64,000 nucleotides of DNA from Fulvivirga lutea (GTDB lineage: Bacteria > Bacteroidota > Bacteroidia > Cytophagales > Cyclobacteriaceae): contig NZ_CP070608.1 of the NCBI RefSeq assembly GCF_017068455.1, forward strand, positions 668,501 to 732,500, in the 5' to 3' direction. Position numbers and translations under genes: made by a program. The notes beneath the pieces were generated by a model that saw nothing but the letters and a program-made list of their open reading frames with translations, was not told where the DNA came from and did not search any database. Every line of letters begins with the position of its first letter. Within the stretch, counting starts at the first letter, position 1. Positions 44,762 through 54,239 of the stretch are shown here, piece after piece.

Positions 44762-46441
44762 CTAAAAAGTGATGATATTTGGACCTAATTCCCAGTTAGC
44801 TCTTATAGTAAGTTGCTTATTGTCTTCATCGTTAGTGTAGAATACAACTGGTTCTGGTAGAATGTTGAGATTTATATTACCTGGATCCCATCTGCCATTT
44901 TTGTTCTTGTCAACTAGGACTCTTACTAGATAATCGCCAGGGTTAACCTTATCAAATGAAAATATATGAACGTTCTGTTTTTCCTGGACAATTTTAAATT
45001 GAGGCGTAAGTAGTTGCACAATGAAATCCGTCTCTTCAGTATTAATTTCAACTAGTAGTGTTCCTGTATTGGATAGTTGTGCAAAGGCTAAATTACTTTG
45101 TTGTTGATTTGTTGAATCTGAATCTACCGAAACAAAGGCGCCATGACCTACATATAAGTGGGGTTTAGGTGGTGGGGTTCTTTTAACAGAATCTGAACGG
45201 TTGGTTGAAACTTGTTCTTGTTCTGTTTCTTTTGACTCAAAGAGACTTTTATTGATGGTATATTCAAGATCAAATCGGTCTAGGTACTTATTCGCTTTCA
45301 AATAATTAGAAGTATCTAGTTTGATGAGATTTAGTGAGTCTAGAAAAAGATAAATGCTATCGAAGTTATAGCTGATAATGGGTTTGTTAAATGATATAGA
45401 TCCTTTCAATAATCCATCTGATTGGTATACTTTTTCTAAGTTGATTTTTGAATTGAATTCTTTGGGTTGTCTTACGGTTTCTTCAAACTTTACCATGATT
45501 GTGTCTAAGGACTGGGTGCCTAGACTATCGGTGGCAATGACATATGTTTCTGTGCTGTCCAGAGTAATGTTATTATTAAATATCTGGATGTTGGTTTGAT
45601 TTTCATCAGTGAAGTTTGAATATAATTCTATGGTATCCGTGTTGATGAGTGAATAATCAATAATGTTTTTATTGTACTTGATTTCGAATATAGTACCGTT
45701 TTGTCTTGCACTAATCAATGCCAGAGGTTTGGCATTTGTTGAAGTGGTAATTATGTCAATTTTAGAAATAGAACTATCGAGTTTAATGGTACTCTCTATA
45801 AATCCATGCGATTCTTCATCCAATTCTAATTTCAGGTTTTTGTTTTTATCAGATACGGCATAAATATTATAGTTACCGTTTTTTATATTTTCAAATTTGT
45901 AGATTCCTTTGTCGCTTGCTTTGGTAAAGTATAGGGGTTTGTCTTCAAAGATGTTTAGAGTGTCTTGAGCGTTGTAGAGAAATAGAGAATAATTACTACC
46001 GGGTTTATCCGTAAGAATATCCTTAACCGATCCTTTAATAAATAGTGAGTCAAGATAACTACCAGTACTAAATGCCAGCTTTAAATCTTCAGGACTATTT
46101 CCTTCAGTAAGATCTTGAATGCCCTCTCTAAAGTTGATAGTGTAGGTTGTACTGTCGGGTAGGTATTCATCAAATTCGATATAGACCTTATCTTTTCTAA
46201 TCTTATATTTTTTTTCTATTTCCGTCTGCGGTGATATAATAATCTGATCATCAGCTTTGTTGAGTTTAACATACTCATCAAATACTAATTCAATTTCTTT
46301 GGTTTTAACATTGATGCTTTTATTCTTCGGGTTCGAGCTAACAAGGTTTGGTGGATCCTGATCTTTTGGGCCTCCTGTTGGGGCGGTTTGATTTGCACAG
46401 CTGGCAAGAAATAATATTACTAACGGCAGGTACCTCCTCAT
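44762..46441 (-). CDS. Ig-like (SbsA/Big_5 type) domain lipoprotein
   Basis: 559 residues. A lipoprotein signal (LVILFLASCANQ) is followed by TAPTGGPKDQDPPNL and an Ig-like beta-sandwich (NVKTKEIELVFDEYVKLN) typical of a family widespread in Bacteroidota. Further beta-rich regions and a C-terminal domain (GDYLVRVLVDKNKNGRWDPGN) that looks like a carboxypeptidase-regulatory fold follow. Function unknown; surface-exposed lipoprotein likely. It overlaps the methyltransferase stop by 4 nt, and its stop abuts the perfect DnaA box. Confidence 0.78.
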   Translation of the reverse strand: MRRYLPLVILFLASCANQTAPTGGPKDQDPPNLVSSNPKNKSINVKTKEIELVFDEYVKLNKADDQIIISPQTEIEKKYKIRKDKVYIEFDEYLPDSTTYTINFREGIQDLTEGNSPEDLKLAFSTGSYLDSLFIKGSVKDILTDKPGSNYSLFLYNAQDTLNIFEDKPLYFTKASDKGIYKFENIKNGNYNIYAVSDKNKNLKLELDEESHGFIESTIKLDSSISKIDIITTSTNAKPLALISARQNGTIFEIKYNKNIIDYSLINTDTIELYSNFTDENQTNIQIFNNNITLDSTETYVIATDSLGTQSLDTIMVKFEETVRQPKEFNSKINLEKVYQSDGLLKGSISFNKPIISYNFDSIYLFLDSLNLIKLDTSNYLKANKYLDRFDLEYTINKSLFESKETEQEQVSTNRSDSVKRTPPPKPHLYVGHGAFVSVDSDSTNQQQSNLAFAQLSNTGTLLVEINTEETDFIVQLLTPQFKIVQEKQNVHIFSFDKVNPGDYLVRVLVDKNKNGRWDPGNINLNILPEPVVFYTNDEDNKQLTIRANWELGPNIITF

Positions 46442-47313
46442 TTTTTGGATACTATATAAATATGACTGGAATATTCGTTTGTTATTTTTCCATAACGGTT
46501 TGATTTATAGCCTGTTATGAAAGAATTAATGAATTTTTTTGAGTTGTATTTGTAGCTATTGCTGAGCAAAGAAACATAAAACGAGTCGAAGAGCATAGGT
46601 TTTGTTTCTTCAAGTTTTAGTTGGTGTTTTTTGAGCAGTGTTCGGAAAGTATCTTTTGTAAAATGATAGAGATGCCTCGGAACATCGTATGCAGCCCAAT
46701 ATTCTTTGAAGTATTGGGCATCATAGCTCTCAGGATTAGGTACGGCTATAATTAGTTTTCCCCTATCTGTTAGATGATGTTTTAGTTTATCGATTATACT
46801 ATTGAGATCATGTACATGTTCTAGCACATGCCATAAAGTAATAATATTAAATTTTTGATTCTCATCAACTTGATCAATTGATGAGTGAATATTCGATTTA
46901 ACAGATTCTATTGTTTGTGCAGAGGCACTAGGCTCAACACCGGTTACGTTCCATCCTTTGGTTAGCGCAGCCTCTAAAAAATGACCCGTACCACAACCAT
47001 AATCCAATAGTGTTTTCTCAGTTGAATAGTTTTCAATGAGTTGAACCTTTTTCTTTAATGAGAATTTGCGAATGATTTTATAGAGGAAATCAATAATACT
47101 TTTACTTCTATTAGAATGAGAAATATATTCTTCGCTTTCATAATAAGTAGATATACTTTCTACTGTAGGTCTGGGATTGGTAAAAAGAAATGAGCAGGCA
47201 TCGCATTGAACTATCACGAACGACTCATCACTAACAGTGTAGTCTTTACATATGATGTGGTTAGTAAACTTGGCTGACTGACAAACGGGACAGCACTCTA
47301 ATTTCTCAAACAT
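46438..47313 (-). CDS. Class I SAM-dependent methyltransferase with N-terminal zinc ribbon
   Basis: 291 residues. An N-terminal treble-clef/zinc-ribbon with CCPVC and CDACSFLFTNPRP is joined to a Rossmann methyltransferase (LLDYGCGTGHFLEAA as SAM loop, then IITLWHVLEHVHDL). The substrate is not known; related proteins methylate sugars or small molecules. It follows mnmG after 1 nt on the minus strand and overlaps the Ig-domain lipoprotein, so it belongs to the same polycistron. Confidence 0.88.
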   Translation of the reverse strand: MFEKLECCPVCQSAKFTNHIICKDYTVSDESFVIVQCDACSFLFTNPRPTVESISTYYESEEYISHSNRSKSIIDFLYKIIRKFSLKKKVQLIENYSTEKTLLDYGCGTGHFLEAALTKGWNVTGVEPSASAQTIESVKSNIHSSIDQVDENQKFNIITLWHVLEHVHDLNSIIDKLKHHLTDRGKLIIAVPNPESYDAQYFKEYWAAYDVPRHLYHFTKDTFRTLLKKHQLKLEETKPMLFDSFYVSLLSNSYKYNSKKFINSFITGYKSNRYGKITNEYSSHIYIVSKK

Positions 47314-47314
47314 A

Positions 47315-49177
47315 CTATCTTGAAAGATATACCATTAATATAGAAATGTCTGATGGAGAAACACCGCTTATTCTACTGGCCTGGCCAATTGTTTTGGGCT
47401 TTATTTTAATAAGCTTTTGCATAGCTTCTGCGGATAGAGCTTTAATTTCTGTGTAGTCAAAGTTGTCGCGTATCTTTTTATTTTCTAAAGATTCCATTTT
47501 TTCCGCAAGTTGCCTTTCTTTTTCGATGTAGGTCTCATACTTAACAGAAACTTCTGCTTGAAAAAGTGTATCTTCTTGATATTCAGAGATATAAGCATTC
47601 AATTCTTGATTTAATTTGGCTAAATCATTGATGCCTACTTCTGGTCGTCTTAATAGGTTTATTACCGGAACCCTCTGTTTGAGTGTAGCAGTATTTAATT
47701 CGGAAAGAGCTCCATTTGATTCATCGGGTTCGATTCGTTTTTGGTTAAGGTCATTGATTAGCCTGTTCAAATCATTTTTCTTGTCAAATAGTTTTTCCAG
47801 TCGATCATCAGATGCCAATCCGATACTATGCCCTTTTTCAGTTAAGCGAATGTCAGCATTGTCTTGTCTTAATAAAATTCTGAATTCTGCACGAGATGTA
47901 AACATTCGGTAAGGCTCTTCAGTACCTTTATTAATTAGATCATCTATCAATACACCGATATAAGCTTCTGATCTTTTTAAGACAAACTCATCTTTATCAT
48001 TAATTTTATTGTGTGCGTTAATACCGGCTACCAGTCCCTGGCATGCTGCCTCTTCATATCCAGTAGTTCCATTTATCTGTCCAGCAAAATAAAGGTTTTG
48101 CACCAGCTTGGTTTCTAGTGTAAGGCTTAGTTGTGTAGGTGGAAAATAATCATACTCTATAGCGTAACCGGGCCTAAACATTTTGGCTTTCTCAAACCCA
48201 GGTATTTGAATGAGTGCTTTATGTTGGACATCTTCAGGTAGAGAAGTTGAAAATCCATTCACATATATTTCAACGGTGTTCCAACCTTCTGGCTCAACGA
48301 AAATTTGATGTCTATCGCGTTCAGCGAATCTGTTTATCTTATCTTCTATAGAAGGGCAATATCTAGGGCCAACACCCTGGATTCTACCATTGAACATAGG
48401 AGACTTGTCAAAGCCTGTTTGTAGAATCTCGTGAACAGTATTGTTCGTATACGTGATGTGACAACTTCTTTGTTCGGATAAAGGTTTGGTATCTGAATAT
48501 GAAAACTTACCTGGCACTTCGTCACCTTTCTGTTCTTCCATTTTGGAGAAGTCTAAGCTACGTGCATCTACTCGAGGTGGCGTACCTGTTTTCATTCTTC
48601 CTGACTCAAAACCTAATTGAACTAGCTGTTCGGTTATTCCAGTAGCTGCTCTCTCGCCAGTTCTGCCACCGCCAAACTGTTTTTCACCAATATGAATGAG
48701 ACCATTCAGGAATGTTCCATTAGTTAGTACAACAGCTTTTGCCTTTATTTCTAGACCTAAAGAAGTGGTGACTCCTGTTACTTTTCCGTTTTCTACGATG
48801 ATACCTGTGGCCATTTCCTGCCAGAAGTCTACGTTGGGATTGTGTTCCAAAGCTAATCTCCATTCTTCAGCAAAACGCATTCTATCATTTTGTGTACGTG
48901 GACTCCACATGGCAGGACCTTTTGATTTGTTGAGCATGCGAAATTGAATCATAGATTTGTCAGAAATAATTCCTGACATTCCGCCTAGTGCATCTATTTC
49001 TCTAACTATTTGTCCTTTAGCTATTCCACCCATTGCAGGATTACAAGACATTTGCGCAATGGTGTTCATGTTCATAGTTACTACCAAAACTTTAGAACCC
49101 ATGGTTGCTGCCGCATGTGCAGCTTCGCAACCGGCATGTCCTGCCCCTACTACTATAACATCGTATTTATCAAACAT
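47315..49177 (-). CDS. mnmG: tRNA uridine-5-carboxymethylaminomethyl(34) synthase subunit MnmG
   Basis: 620 residues, normal length. The FAD-binding N-terminus is [14 protein letters not shown]; the GidA signatures [22 protein letters not shown] and the [20 protein letters not shown] stretch are intact. With MnmE it forms cmnm5U34 at the tRNA wobble position. The gene (gidA) is a classical neighbour of bacterial replication origins. Two parS-type palindromes lie directly upstream, between it and ybeY. Confidence 0.97.
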   Translation of the reverse strand: MFDKYDVIVVGAGHAGCEAAHAAATMGSKVLVVTMNMNTIAQMSCNPAMGGIAKGQIVREIDALGGMSGIISDKSMIQFRMLNKSKGPAMWSPRTQNDRMRFAEEWRLALEHNPNVDFWQEMATGIIVENGKVTGVTTSLGLEIKAKAVVLTNGTFLNGLIHIGEKQFGGGRTGERAATGITEQLVQLGFESGRMKTGTPPRVDARSLDFSKMEEQKGDEVPGKFSYSDTKPLSEQRSCHITYTNNTVHEILQTGFDKSPMFNGRIQGVGPRYCPSIEDKINRFAERDRHQIFVEPEGWNTVEIYVNGFSTSLPEDVQHKALIQIPGFEKAKMFRPGYAIEYDYFPPTQLSLTLETKLVQNLYFAGQINGTTGYEEAACQGLVAGINAHNKINDKDEFVLKRSEAYIGVLIDDLINKGTEEPYRMFTSRAEFRILLRQDNADIRLTEKGHSIGLASDDRLEKLFDKKNDLNRLINDLNQKRIEPDESNGALSELNTATLKQRVPVINLLRRPEVGINDLAKLNQELNAYISEYQEDTLFQAEVSVKYETYIEKERQLAEKMESLENKKIRDNFDYTEIKALSAEAMQKLIKIKPKTIGQASRISGVSPSDISILMVYLSR

Positions 49178-49188
49178 ATTATTATAAG

Positions 49189-49204
49189 TGTTCCACGTGG
49201 AACA
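49189..49204. other. parS-type centromere site 1
   Basis: TGTTCCACGTGGAACA, a perfect 16-nt palindrome close to the conserved chromosomal parS consensus TGTTTCACGTGAAACA bound by ParB (Spo0J). It is 11 nt upstream of the mnmG start. Confidence 0.8.
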
Positions 49205-49224
49205 TTAACATTTTGTATTCACTA

Positions 49225-49244
49225 GATGTTCCACGTGGAACATC
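49225..49244. other. parS-type centromere site 2
   Basis: GATGTTCCACGTGGAACATC, a perfect 20-nt palindrome containing the same 16-mer as site 1. Its centre is 38 bp from that of site 1, and it touches the stop codon of ybeY. Confidence 0.8.
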
Positions 49245-49672
49245 TATTTTATTTCGGAGAACAAAGATAGGCAAGCATCTTCTTTTTTTCGCATCTCGGT
49301 CTTTTGAGATTCTGTTTTATCTGCATAGCCTAAAAGGTGCAGCAGGCCATGAGCCATTACGCGATGAAGTTCTTCCTGAAAGGAGACTTTAAATGAATTG
49401 GCATTTTCAGTTACTCTTTCTGTACTGATAAAAATGTCGCCTTCAATGGTATTTTTAATCTCCGAATTATCGAACGTAATGATATCGGTGTAATCATCAT
49501 GTTCTAAATAGGAAACATTTATGGAGTGCAAGTACTCGTCTGAACAAAAGATGTAGTTCAATTCTTCGAGTTCAAATTCATTTTCACTTATGATTTTTTT
49601 AAGCCAGGAAGTAACGATTTTTGAATTCTCAATGGGTTGAGGAACATCTTCATTAAAAAAGTGAATGGCCAT
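49244..49672 (-). CDS. ybeY: Endoribonuclease YbeY, rRNA maturation factor
   Basis: 142 residues, typical. The motif HGLLHLLGYADKTE at about residues 110-123 is the UPF0054 zinc site; the usual third histidine (GYDH) is replaced here (GYAD). Preceding blocks, DIITFDNSEIKNTIEGDIFIS, match the family. YbeY takes part in 16S rRNA 3'-end processing and ribosome quality control. It follows the anti-sigma-like ATPase gene without gap (stop/start directly adjacent) on the minus strand. Confidence 0.9.
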   Translation of the reverse strand: MAIHFFNEDVPQPIENSKIVTSWLKKIISENEFELEELNYIFCSDEYLHSINVSYLEHDDYTDIITFDNSEIKNTIEGDIFISTERVTENANSFKVSFQEELHRVMAHGLLHLLGYADKTESQKTEMRKKEDACLSLFSEIK

Positions 49673-50074
49673 TTAGCTGATGTAAAAACCCAACCTTACT
49701 ACTTTTCCTTCTTCTTCGAAGGTTACTTCATCTGCCAGATGCTTCATAAGAAAGATGCCACGCCCACCAGGCTTTTCGAGATTTTCAGGAGCGGTAGGGT
49801 CTGGAAGGTTTTGAAAGTCAAATCCACTACCCTCATCCTCAACATTGAAATTGATTCTACCGTCCTCAAGAAGTAATGTGAGCGTCACATTCTTTTGTTT
49901 GTCGTTTTTGTTACCGTGTTTGATGGCATTATTTACGGCTTCTGTAACGGCAATCATAATGTTACCATAAATGTCATCGTTTAATTGAAACTTATCTTTT
50001 GCATTATCGATAAAGCTTTCAATCATTCTGATGTTCTCAGTGAGTGATGGTACCTGTATTTTAATTGAGTTCAT
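49673..50074 (-). CDS. RsbW/SpoIIAB-like HATPase (anti-sigma factor or regulatory kinase)
   Basis: 133 residues. A single GHKL ATPase fold: N-box AVTEAVNNAIKHGNK, G1 box VEDEGSGFDFQ, and GGRGIFLMKHLADEV. This matches serine kinases that act as anti-sigma factors, although no sigma/anti-sigma partner lies here. It overlaps the DUF4175 gene by 4 nt and abuts ybeY, hence one operon. In Bacteroidota this gene is commonly present beside ybeY; its target is unknown. Confidence 0.88.
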   Translation of the reverse strand: MNSIKIQVPSLTENIRMIESFIDNAKDKFQLNDDIYGNIMIAVTEAVNNAIKHGNKNDKQKNVTLTLLLEDGRINFNVEDEGSGFDFQNLPDPTAPENLEKPGGRGIFLMKHLADEVTFEEEGKVVRLGFYIS

Positions 50075-53000
50075 TCTGATTTGATGTTATCTGTAGTGTT
50101 TCCAATTCGTTTGAAATACTCATTTACCTCATCCTTATAATAGGGGTATAATTTAGGAGGAATTGTTTTTAAAAGCTCAATTTCTTGCTCTTTTAATTTG
50201 AAATAATTTTCAAAGGCATCTGGGATGACCTTTTCATAATCATTAGCTGTTTCTCCCTTACGCTTTTGATCGAGCTCTTGCTCTCTTAGTGCTTCTTCAG
50301 ATTCGAGGAGTCTTGTAAGTATTTCTTTCTGTCTGCGTATGGTTTCTTCTGTTAATTGCTTGTTTACCAAATCTTTTTCAGTTTCTTCCATTTTTTCAGC
50401 AATTCCGTCACCGGGCTTATTGACTCCTTCCATTTGCCCAGCTTTTTGCTGTGCTTCTTCTAATGCTTTTCGTATTCTTTCTTGCTGCGCGGCCATTTCT
50501 GCCAGTTCTTCGGAAAGCTGACGTCCTTTTTTGCCACTCCCTTTAAGTTCTTCAATCTTGTTATTCAGCTGTTGTTGTAATTCACTTAAAGAAGGAGTCT
50601 TGGGCTGACCAGGTTTTTTCTGAGGTTTACCCATGGCATCAGCCATAGCGTTTTGCATTTGTTGAAGCACATCATCAAGTAACAATGCCAGATTGTTCAT
50701 GGAAGTCATGGCAAATTGCTGTTCAGCCACCGCTTGTGGTTTCTTTCTCTCTCTTATATATTCTACCGACTTATCCATACGCTCATTCATTTCTGTAACT
50801 TCTCTGGTAACAAATGAGGCAATTTGAAATACACGATTTGCTAAAGCCAATAAACTATCTTGTACAATTTGAGAATCGTCTTTCAACTTTAACTGTTTTT
50901 GAGATAGCTCAACAAACTTTGGATCACTTTGTCGTACTTCCTGAAATTCTGCCATCAATTCTTCCTGATCGAAAGAAAGTTTAATAAGATTATGAACAAT
51001 GGCTCTTAGGTCTTCAAGGTTTTCCTGCATGGCCTGCATCTCCATACTTGCTTGCATTTGTTCCAGCTTTGCTGCCATTTCCTCCATCGCTTCTTTTGCT
51101 TTTTGTTGTTTTTGCCTTGACTGATCTTGCTGATTGTTCTCTAGAAACTCCTTGCTTTTTTGTTGGTTTTCCTTAATCAAATTTTGTTCATCACCTGTTT
51201 CAGGTAAAGATTCCGGATTTTTTAGCGATTGATTCTGCTTTTTTATATCTTCTAATTTCTCCTCTAATTGTGAAAACTCTTCTTGTAATTGCTCTTGTTT
51301 TTCTTTTAATTCCTGAGATGAATTATTTTCTAACTTATTATTATCATATTGATTTTTTTCTTCCAAACGCTGCTGCTTGCCGGATTTTTTCTCTTCCTGA
51401 TCTTCCGGCCGCTGTGTTTCACGTATAAGGCTTTCCTGATCGTCAATTTGTTCCTTCAATTCATTGATGGTCTCGTTTAGGTCGTGCTCTAATTTCATCT
51501 TCTTGAAAAGTTCCAAAGTACGTTCGAGCTCTTGTTCAAGGTTTGTTTCCTTGTTATTAATCTTTTCGATCATCTCCTGAATACCTTCGAGATCTTCTTG
51601 CTCTTCCAAAAGTCTCTTTAACTCATCATATAATTTTTTGGTTTCTTCATCGAGAAGATCATCCATTAAGTTTTGAAGTTGCTCTACTTTTTCTTGAACC
51701 CGTTTGTCTTGCGGTGTAAAGCGCTCACGTTTTAACTCATTATTTCTATTTTGTTCTTTTAATTCATTAATAGCTTTATCAAGCTGTTCCCTTTTTTCAA
51801 TCAAATCTTTAATTAATTTATTGTCTTGCCAGTTAAGCTCCTTTTTTCCTTTTACTCTTCTTTCGGCTTCATCTAATTGCTCTTTTAATTCTTTCGCATC
51901 CTTTAAGGTCTTATCGATATCACTTTTTGTTTGTTCGGCCACCTTATCTACTTCACTTTTTATTTCAGACTTCGATGGAACATTAAACTTGAATACACCT
52001 GTTTTGGTGGACTTGCTTCCATTGAAGCCATCATTATCCCACACTTGTAAATAGTAGCTAACCTCCTGGCCCTCAGAAAGTAGAGAGTCTACATTCCAGG
52101 TATAGTAAAAGCGTTGACTATTTTGTTTGATGTCAATTGGAATGGGTACAGCCATGAAATTAGATTCATCAATTGAGTAGTAAAGATTGAGTCTCCTTAG
52201 GCCATAGTCGTCAGAAATATTACCACCTAGACCTATTACTGAAAATAAGAGAGTATCCTGATAAATATTGGTTTCTATTTTCGGATATTGATCCTTAATA
52301 ACATCGATTCTATAGTTAATAACATCTCTGTTATTGCTATTCGCATTTTTTAAGCTAATGGTATATTCTTCCGACTCTTTAGCTGTTTTAGCAGCCTCAA
52401 ATATCTGATCATCAACCTGTTGTAATGCAAGTGACTTATCACTGCTGTTAAAATTAATGGTAACGGAATCTGCAGATGAAGTACTTAATTGCCATTTCAG
52501 GTTAGTACCTTCAGGCACCTGAACACTTCCTACATTTGATAAAAGTTCGGACTTCTTACTTAAATATTTGGGGTAGTTTAAATATATATTGAATGCTTTT
52601 AAGTCAGGCCTGCTTAAAACGTTGAGCTCGTACGTTTTTGAGTAGTAGCCGGCCGCTTCAAACTGTATAGACTTGGAATGTTGTATTTTATTGAAGGTGT
52701 ATTGAAACAAGCCGTTTCCTACGGAAGCCATTTTCAATTTTCTTTCTCCATCATTTACATACACAGATGTAGGAATACTACTCCCTTCTAACTTCACTGA
52801 TAATAGATAATCATCATTTTTAAAGGCTTGTAGGTTGCTACCGTCTAAAACAAAGTTGAAAGGAGCTTGGGGTATAAATTCAGTATTGAATTGACTGATA
52901 CGCTTTGAGCTTTGTGTAATAATTTCAGGTTTAGATAAAATGATCAGAAGTAGAATACCCAAAGGAAAAAGGAGCCAAGGAAGGGATTTGACGTTTTCTG

Positions 53001-53439
53001 TATTGGAGACTGCTTCTGAGAACCTGACATCAGGAAGTTGATTTATTTTTTGATTGACACCTGCTACAGCAAGAGAGTTACTCGAATTAGATTGTAACTG
53101 TATGATATTCAATAACTTATCTCTTATTTCGGGAAAAGTGTTTCCTATTGATTTAGCTGCATCATCGTCTTTAATAGCCTTATTTAAATTGAATAGCTTG
53201 ATAGCAGGCTTAACAATGTAAACAAACACCAATAAAACACATGACAGTATAAATGTGAAAAAGAGAAGGCTTCTTACACTTACTCCAAATTGAAAAGAGA
53301 ATTCAAGGGTATTAAAAAGAATAAAAAGTGAAATCAAAATAGAAAAAGAAATTATAGTACCCTTAAAGACCAGGCTGATGATCTTTTTTCTTTTGAAGGA
53401 TTCTATCTCCGACCGTATTATTTTCTCTTTCTCACTCAA
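50071..53439 (-). CDS. DUF4175 family membrane protein with long coiled coil
   Basis: 1122 residues, started at a TTG. Two N-terminal TM helices (about 20-45 and 50-75) and a third near 155-170 precede a beta-rich extracytoplasmic part (about 170-490). A very long Gln/Glu/Lys coiled-coil region follows (about 490-1000). This is the Bacteroidota DUF4175 architecture; function unknown. It is the first gene of a minus-strand run through the RsbW-like gene, ybeY, mnmG, the methyltransferase and the Ig lipoprotein, ending at the candidate oriC. Confidence 0.85.
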   Translation of the reverse strand: MSEKEKIIRSEIESFKRKKIISLVFKGTIISFSILISLFILFNTLEFSFQFGVSVRSLLFFTFILSCVLLVFVYIVKPAIKLFNLNKAIKDDDAAKSIGNTFPEIRDKLLNIIQLQSNSSNSLAVAGVNQKINQLPDVRFSEAVSNTENVKSLPWLLFPLGILLLIILSKPEIITQSSKRISQFNTEFIPQAPFNFVLDGSNLQAFKNDDYLLSVKLEGSSIPTSVYVNDGERKLKMASVGNGLFQYTFNKIQHSKSIQFEAAGYYSKTYELNVLSRPDLKAFNIYLNYPKYLSKKSELLSNVGSVQVPEGTNLKWQLSTSSADSVTINFNSSDKSLALQQVDDQIFEAAKTAKESEEYTISLKNANSNNRDVINYRIDVIKDQYPKIETNIYQDTLLFSVIGLGGNISDDYGLRRLNLYYSIDESNFMAVPIPIDIKQNSQRFYYTWNVDSLLSEGQEVSYYLQVWDNDGFNGSKSTKTGVFKFNVPSKSEIKSEVDKVAEQTKSDIDKTLKDAKELKEQLDEAERRVKGKKELNWQDNKLIKDLIEKREQLDKAINELKEQNRNNELKRERFTPQDKRVQEKVEQLQNLMDDLLDEETKKLYDELKRLLEEQEDLEGIQEMIEKINNKETNLEQELERTLELFKKMKLEHDLNETINELKEQIDDQESLIRETQRPEDQEEKKSGKQQRLEEKNQYDNNKLENNSSQELKEKQEQLQEEFSQLEEKLEDIKKQNQSLKNPESLPETGDEQNLIKENQQKSKEFLENNQQDQSRQKQQKAKEAMEEMAAKLEQMQASMEMQAMQENLEDLRAIVHNLIKLSFDQEELMAEFQEVRQSDPKFVELSQKQLKLKDDSQIVQDSLLALANRVFQIASFVTREVTEMNERMDKSVEYIRERKKPQAVAEQQFAMTSMNNLALLLDDVLQQMQNAMADAMGKPQKKPGQPKTPSLSELQQQLNNKIEELKGSGKKGRQLSEELAEMAAQQERIRKALEEAQQKAGQMEGVNKPGDGIAEKMEETEKDLVNKQLTEETIRRQKEILTRLLESEEALREQELDQKRKGETANDYEKVIPDAFENYFKLKEQEIELLKTIPPKLYPYYKDEVNEYFKRIGNTTDNIKSE

Positions 53440-53503
53440 TAGTATAATTTCTTTACTGATTAGTTGATACGAATTAGGTATCCGTCAAGTTCAGGTTTAA
53501 CAT

Positions 53504-53860
53504 TTAAAATAACTGAACTTCACTTTCAAAATACTCGATTACATGCATTTTGAGTAATTTTTCCTGTTCCAATAAATCAAAGTGGGGAAGCTTTTTAGTT
53601 GGCCGCCAATGTGGCCAACCATCTTCATCTAACCCCTCTAGTTCATAAAACCCTGATAAGCTTAACACTTTGCAAATGGCAATGTGCATTAAATCCTGTT
53701 TTTCTTCCTTGTTAAAATTCTTTACTCCTTTCCCCAGTTCCTGAACACCAATTACAAAAAGTATGGCATTCAAATCTTTCGGTCGTTTACCGAGTACTTT
53801 TTGAAGGTTTAACCTTAGCTCATGCCATTTTCTTTCAAGCTCGAGATCTTTTTTAATCAT
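53504..53860 (-). CDS. Conserved hypothetical protein (118 aa)
   Basis: 118 residues, soluble, no signal. Recognisable features are an early DLELERKWHELRLNLQKVLGK helix and a WPHWRPTKKLPHFD segment. Homologous small proteins occur widely in Bacteroidota, but no function is known to me. It overlaps the AhpD-like gene by 4 nt, so they are translated as a pair; a role in redox or protein turnover linked to the AhpD-like partner is only a guess. Confidence 0.7.
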   Translation of the reverse strand: MIKKDLELERKWHELRLNLQKVLGKRPKDLNAILFVIGVQELGKGVKNFNKEEKQDLMHIAICKVLSLSGFYELEGLDEDGWPHWRPTKKLPHFDLLEQEKLLKMHVIEYFESEVQLF

Positions 53861-54198
53861 GATAACTTTAGACTATCCCAATATTCTGTTGCTCTTCTTA
53901 GGTGGGGAATAACAATTGTTCCACCAATAAGGTTTGCAATGGCAAACGCTTCAAAAATTTGCTCGTCTGTGAACTTCATTTCATAACATTTACCCAGATG
54001 ATATTTTACGCAATCGTCACACCGTAATACCATTGAACAAGTTAAACCCAAAAGTTCTTTTGTTTTACTGTCTAACGCTCCATCTGCAAAAGCATTGGTA
54101 TCTAAATTAAATATTCGTTTGATTACTTTATTGTCAGCACCTAAAATGCGCTCATTCATTTTAGCCCTGTATTCATTAAAATCATTTACTAGTTCCAT
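53857..54198 (-). CDS. Carboxymuconolactone decarboxylase / AhpD-like protein
   Basis: 113 residues. The motif CDDCVKYHLGKCYE carries a CxxC plus histidine, the active-site pattern of AhpD-type disulfide reductases in the CMD family, with LGLTCSMVLR in front and IGGTIVIPHLRRA behind. These proteins supply reducing equivalents to peroxiredoxins or act as small peroxidases. It pairs with the 118-residue protein. Confidence 0.85.
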   Translation of the reverse strand: MELVNDFNEYRAKMNERILGADNKVIKRIFNLDTNAFADGALDSKTKELLGLTCSMVLRCDDCVKYHLGKCYEMKFTDEQIFEAFAIANLIGGTIVIPHLRRATEYWDSLKLS

Positions 54199-54239
54199 AT
54201 TTTAGCGATTATATAAGCAAACAAAGATATTCCAAAGCA

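Noticed and set aside
47616-47912. Plus-strand frame of 98 codons inside mnmG
   Set aside because: Antisense shadow of a conserved gene with no promoter or recognisable features.
51704-52054. Plus-strand frame of 116 codons inside the DUF4175 gene
   Set aside because: A Ser/Phe/Leu-rich antisense shadow of the Gln/Glu/Lys coiled coil; no start context or homology.
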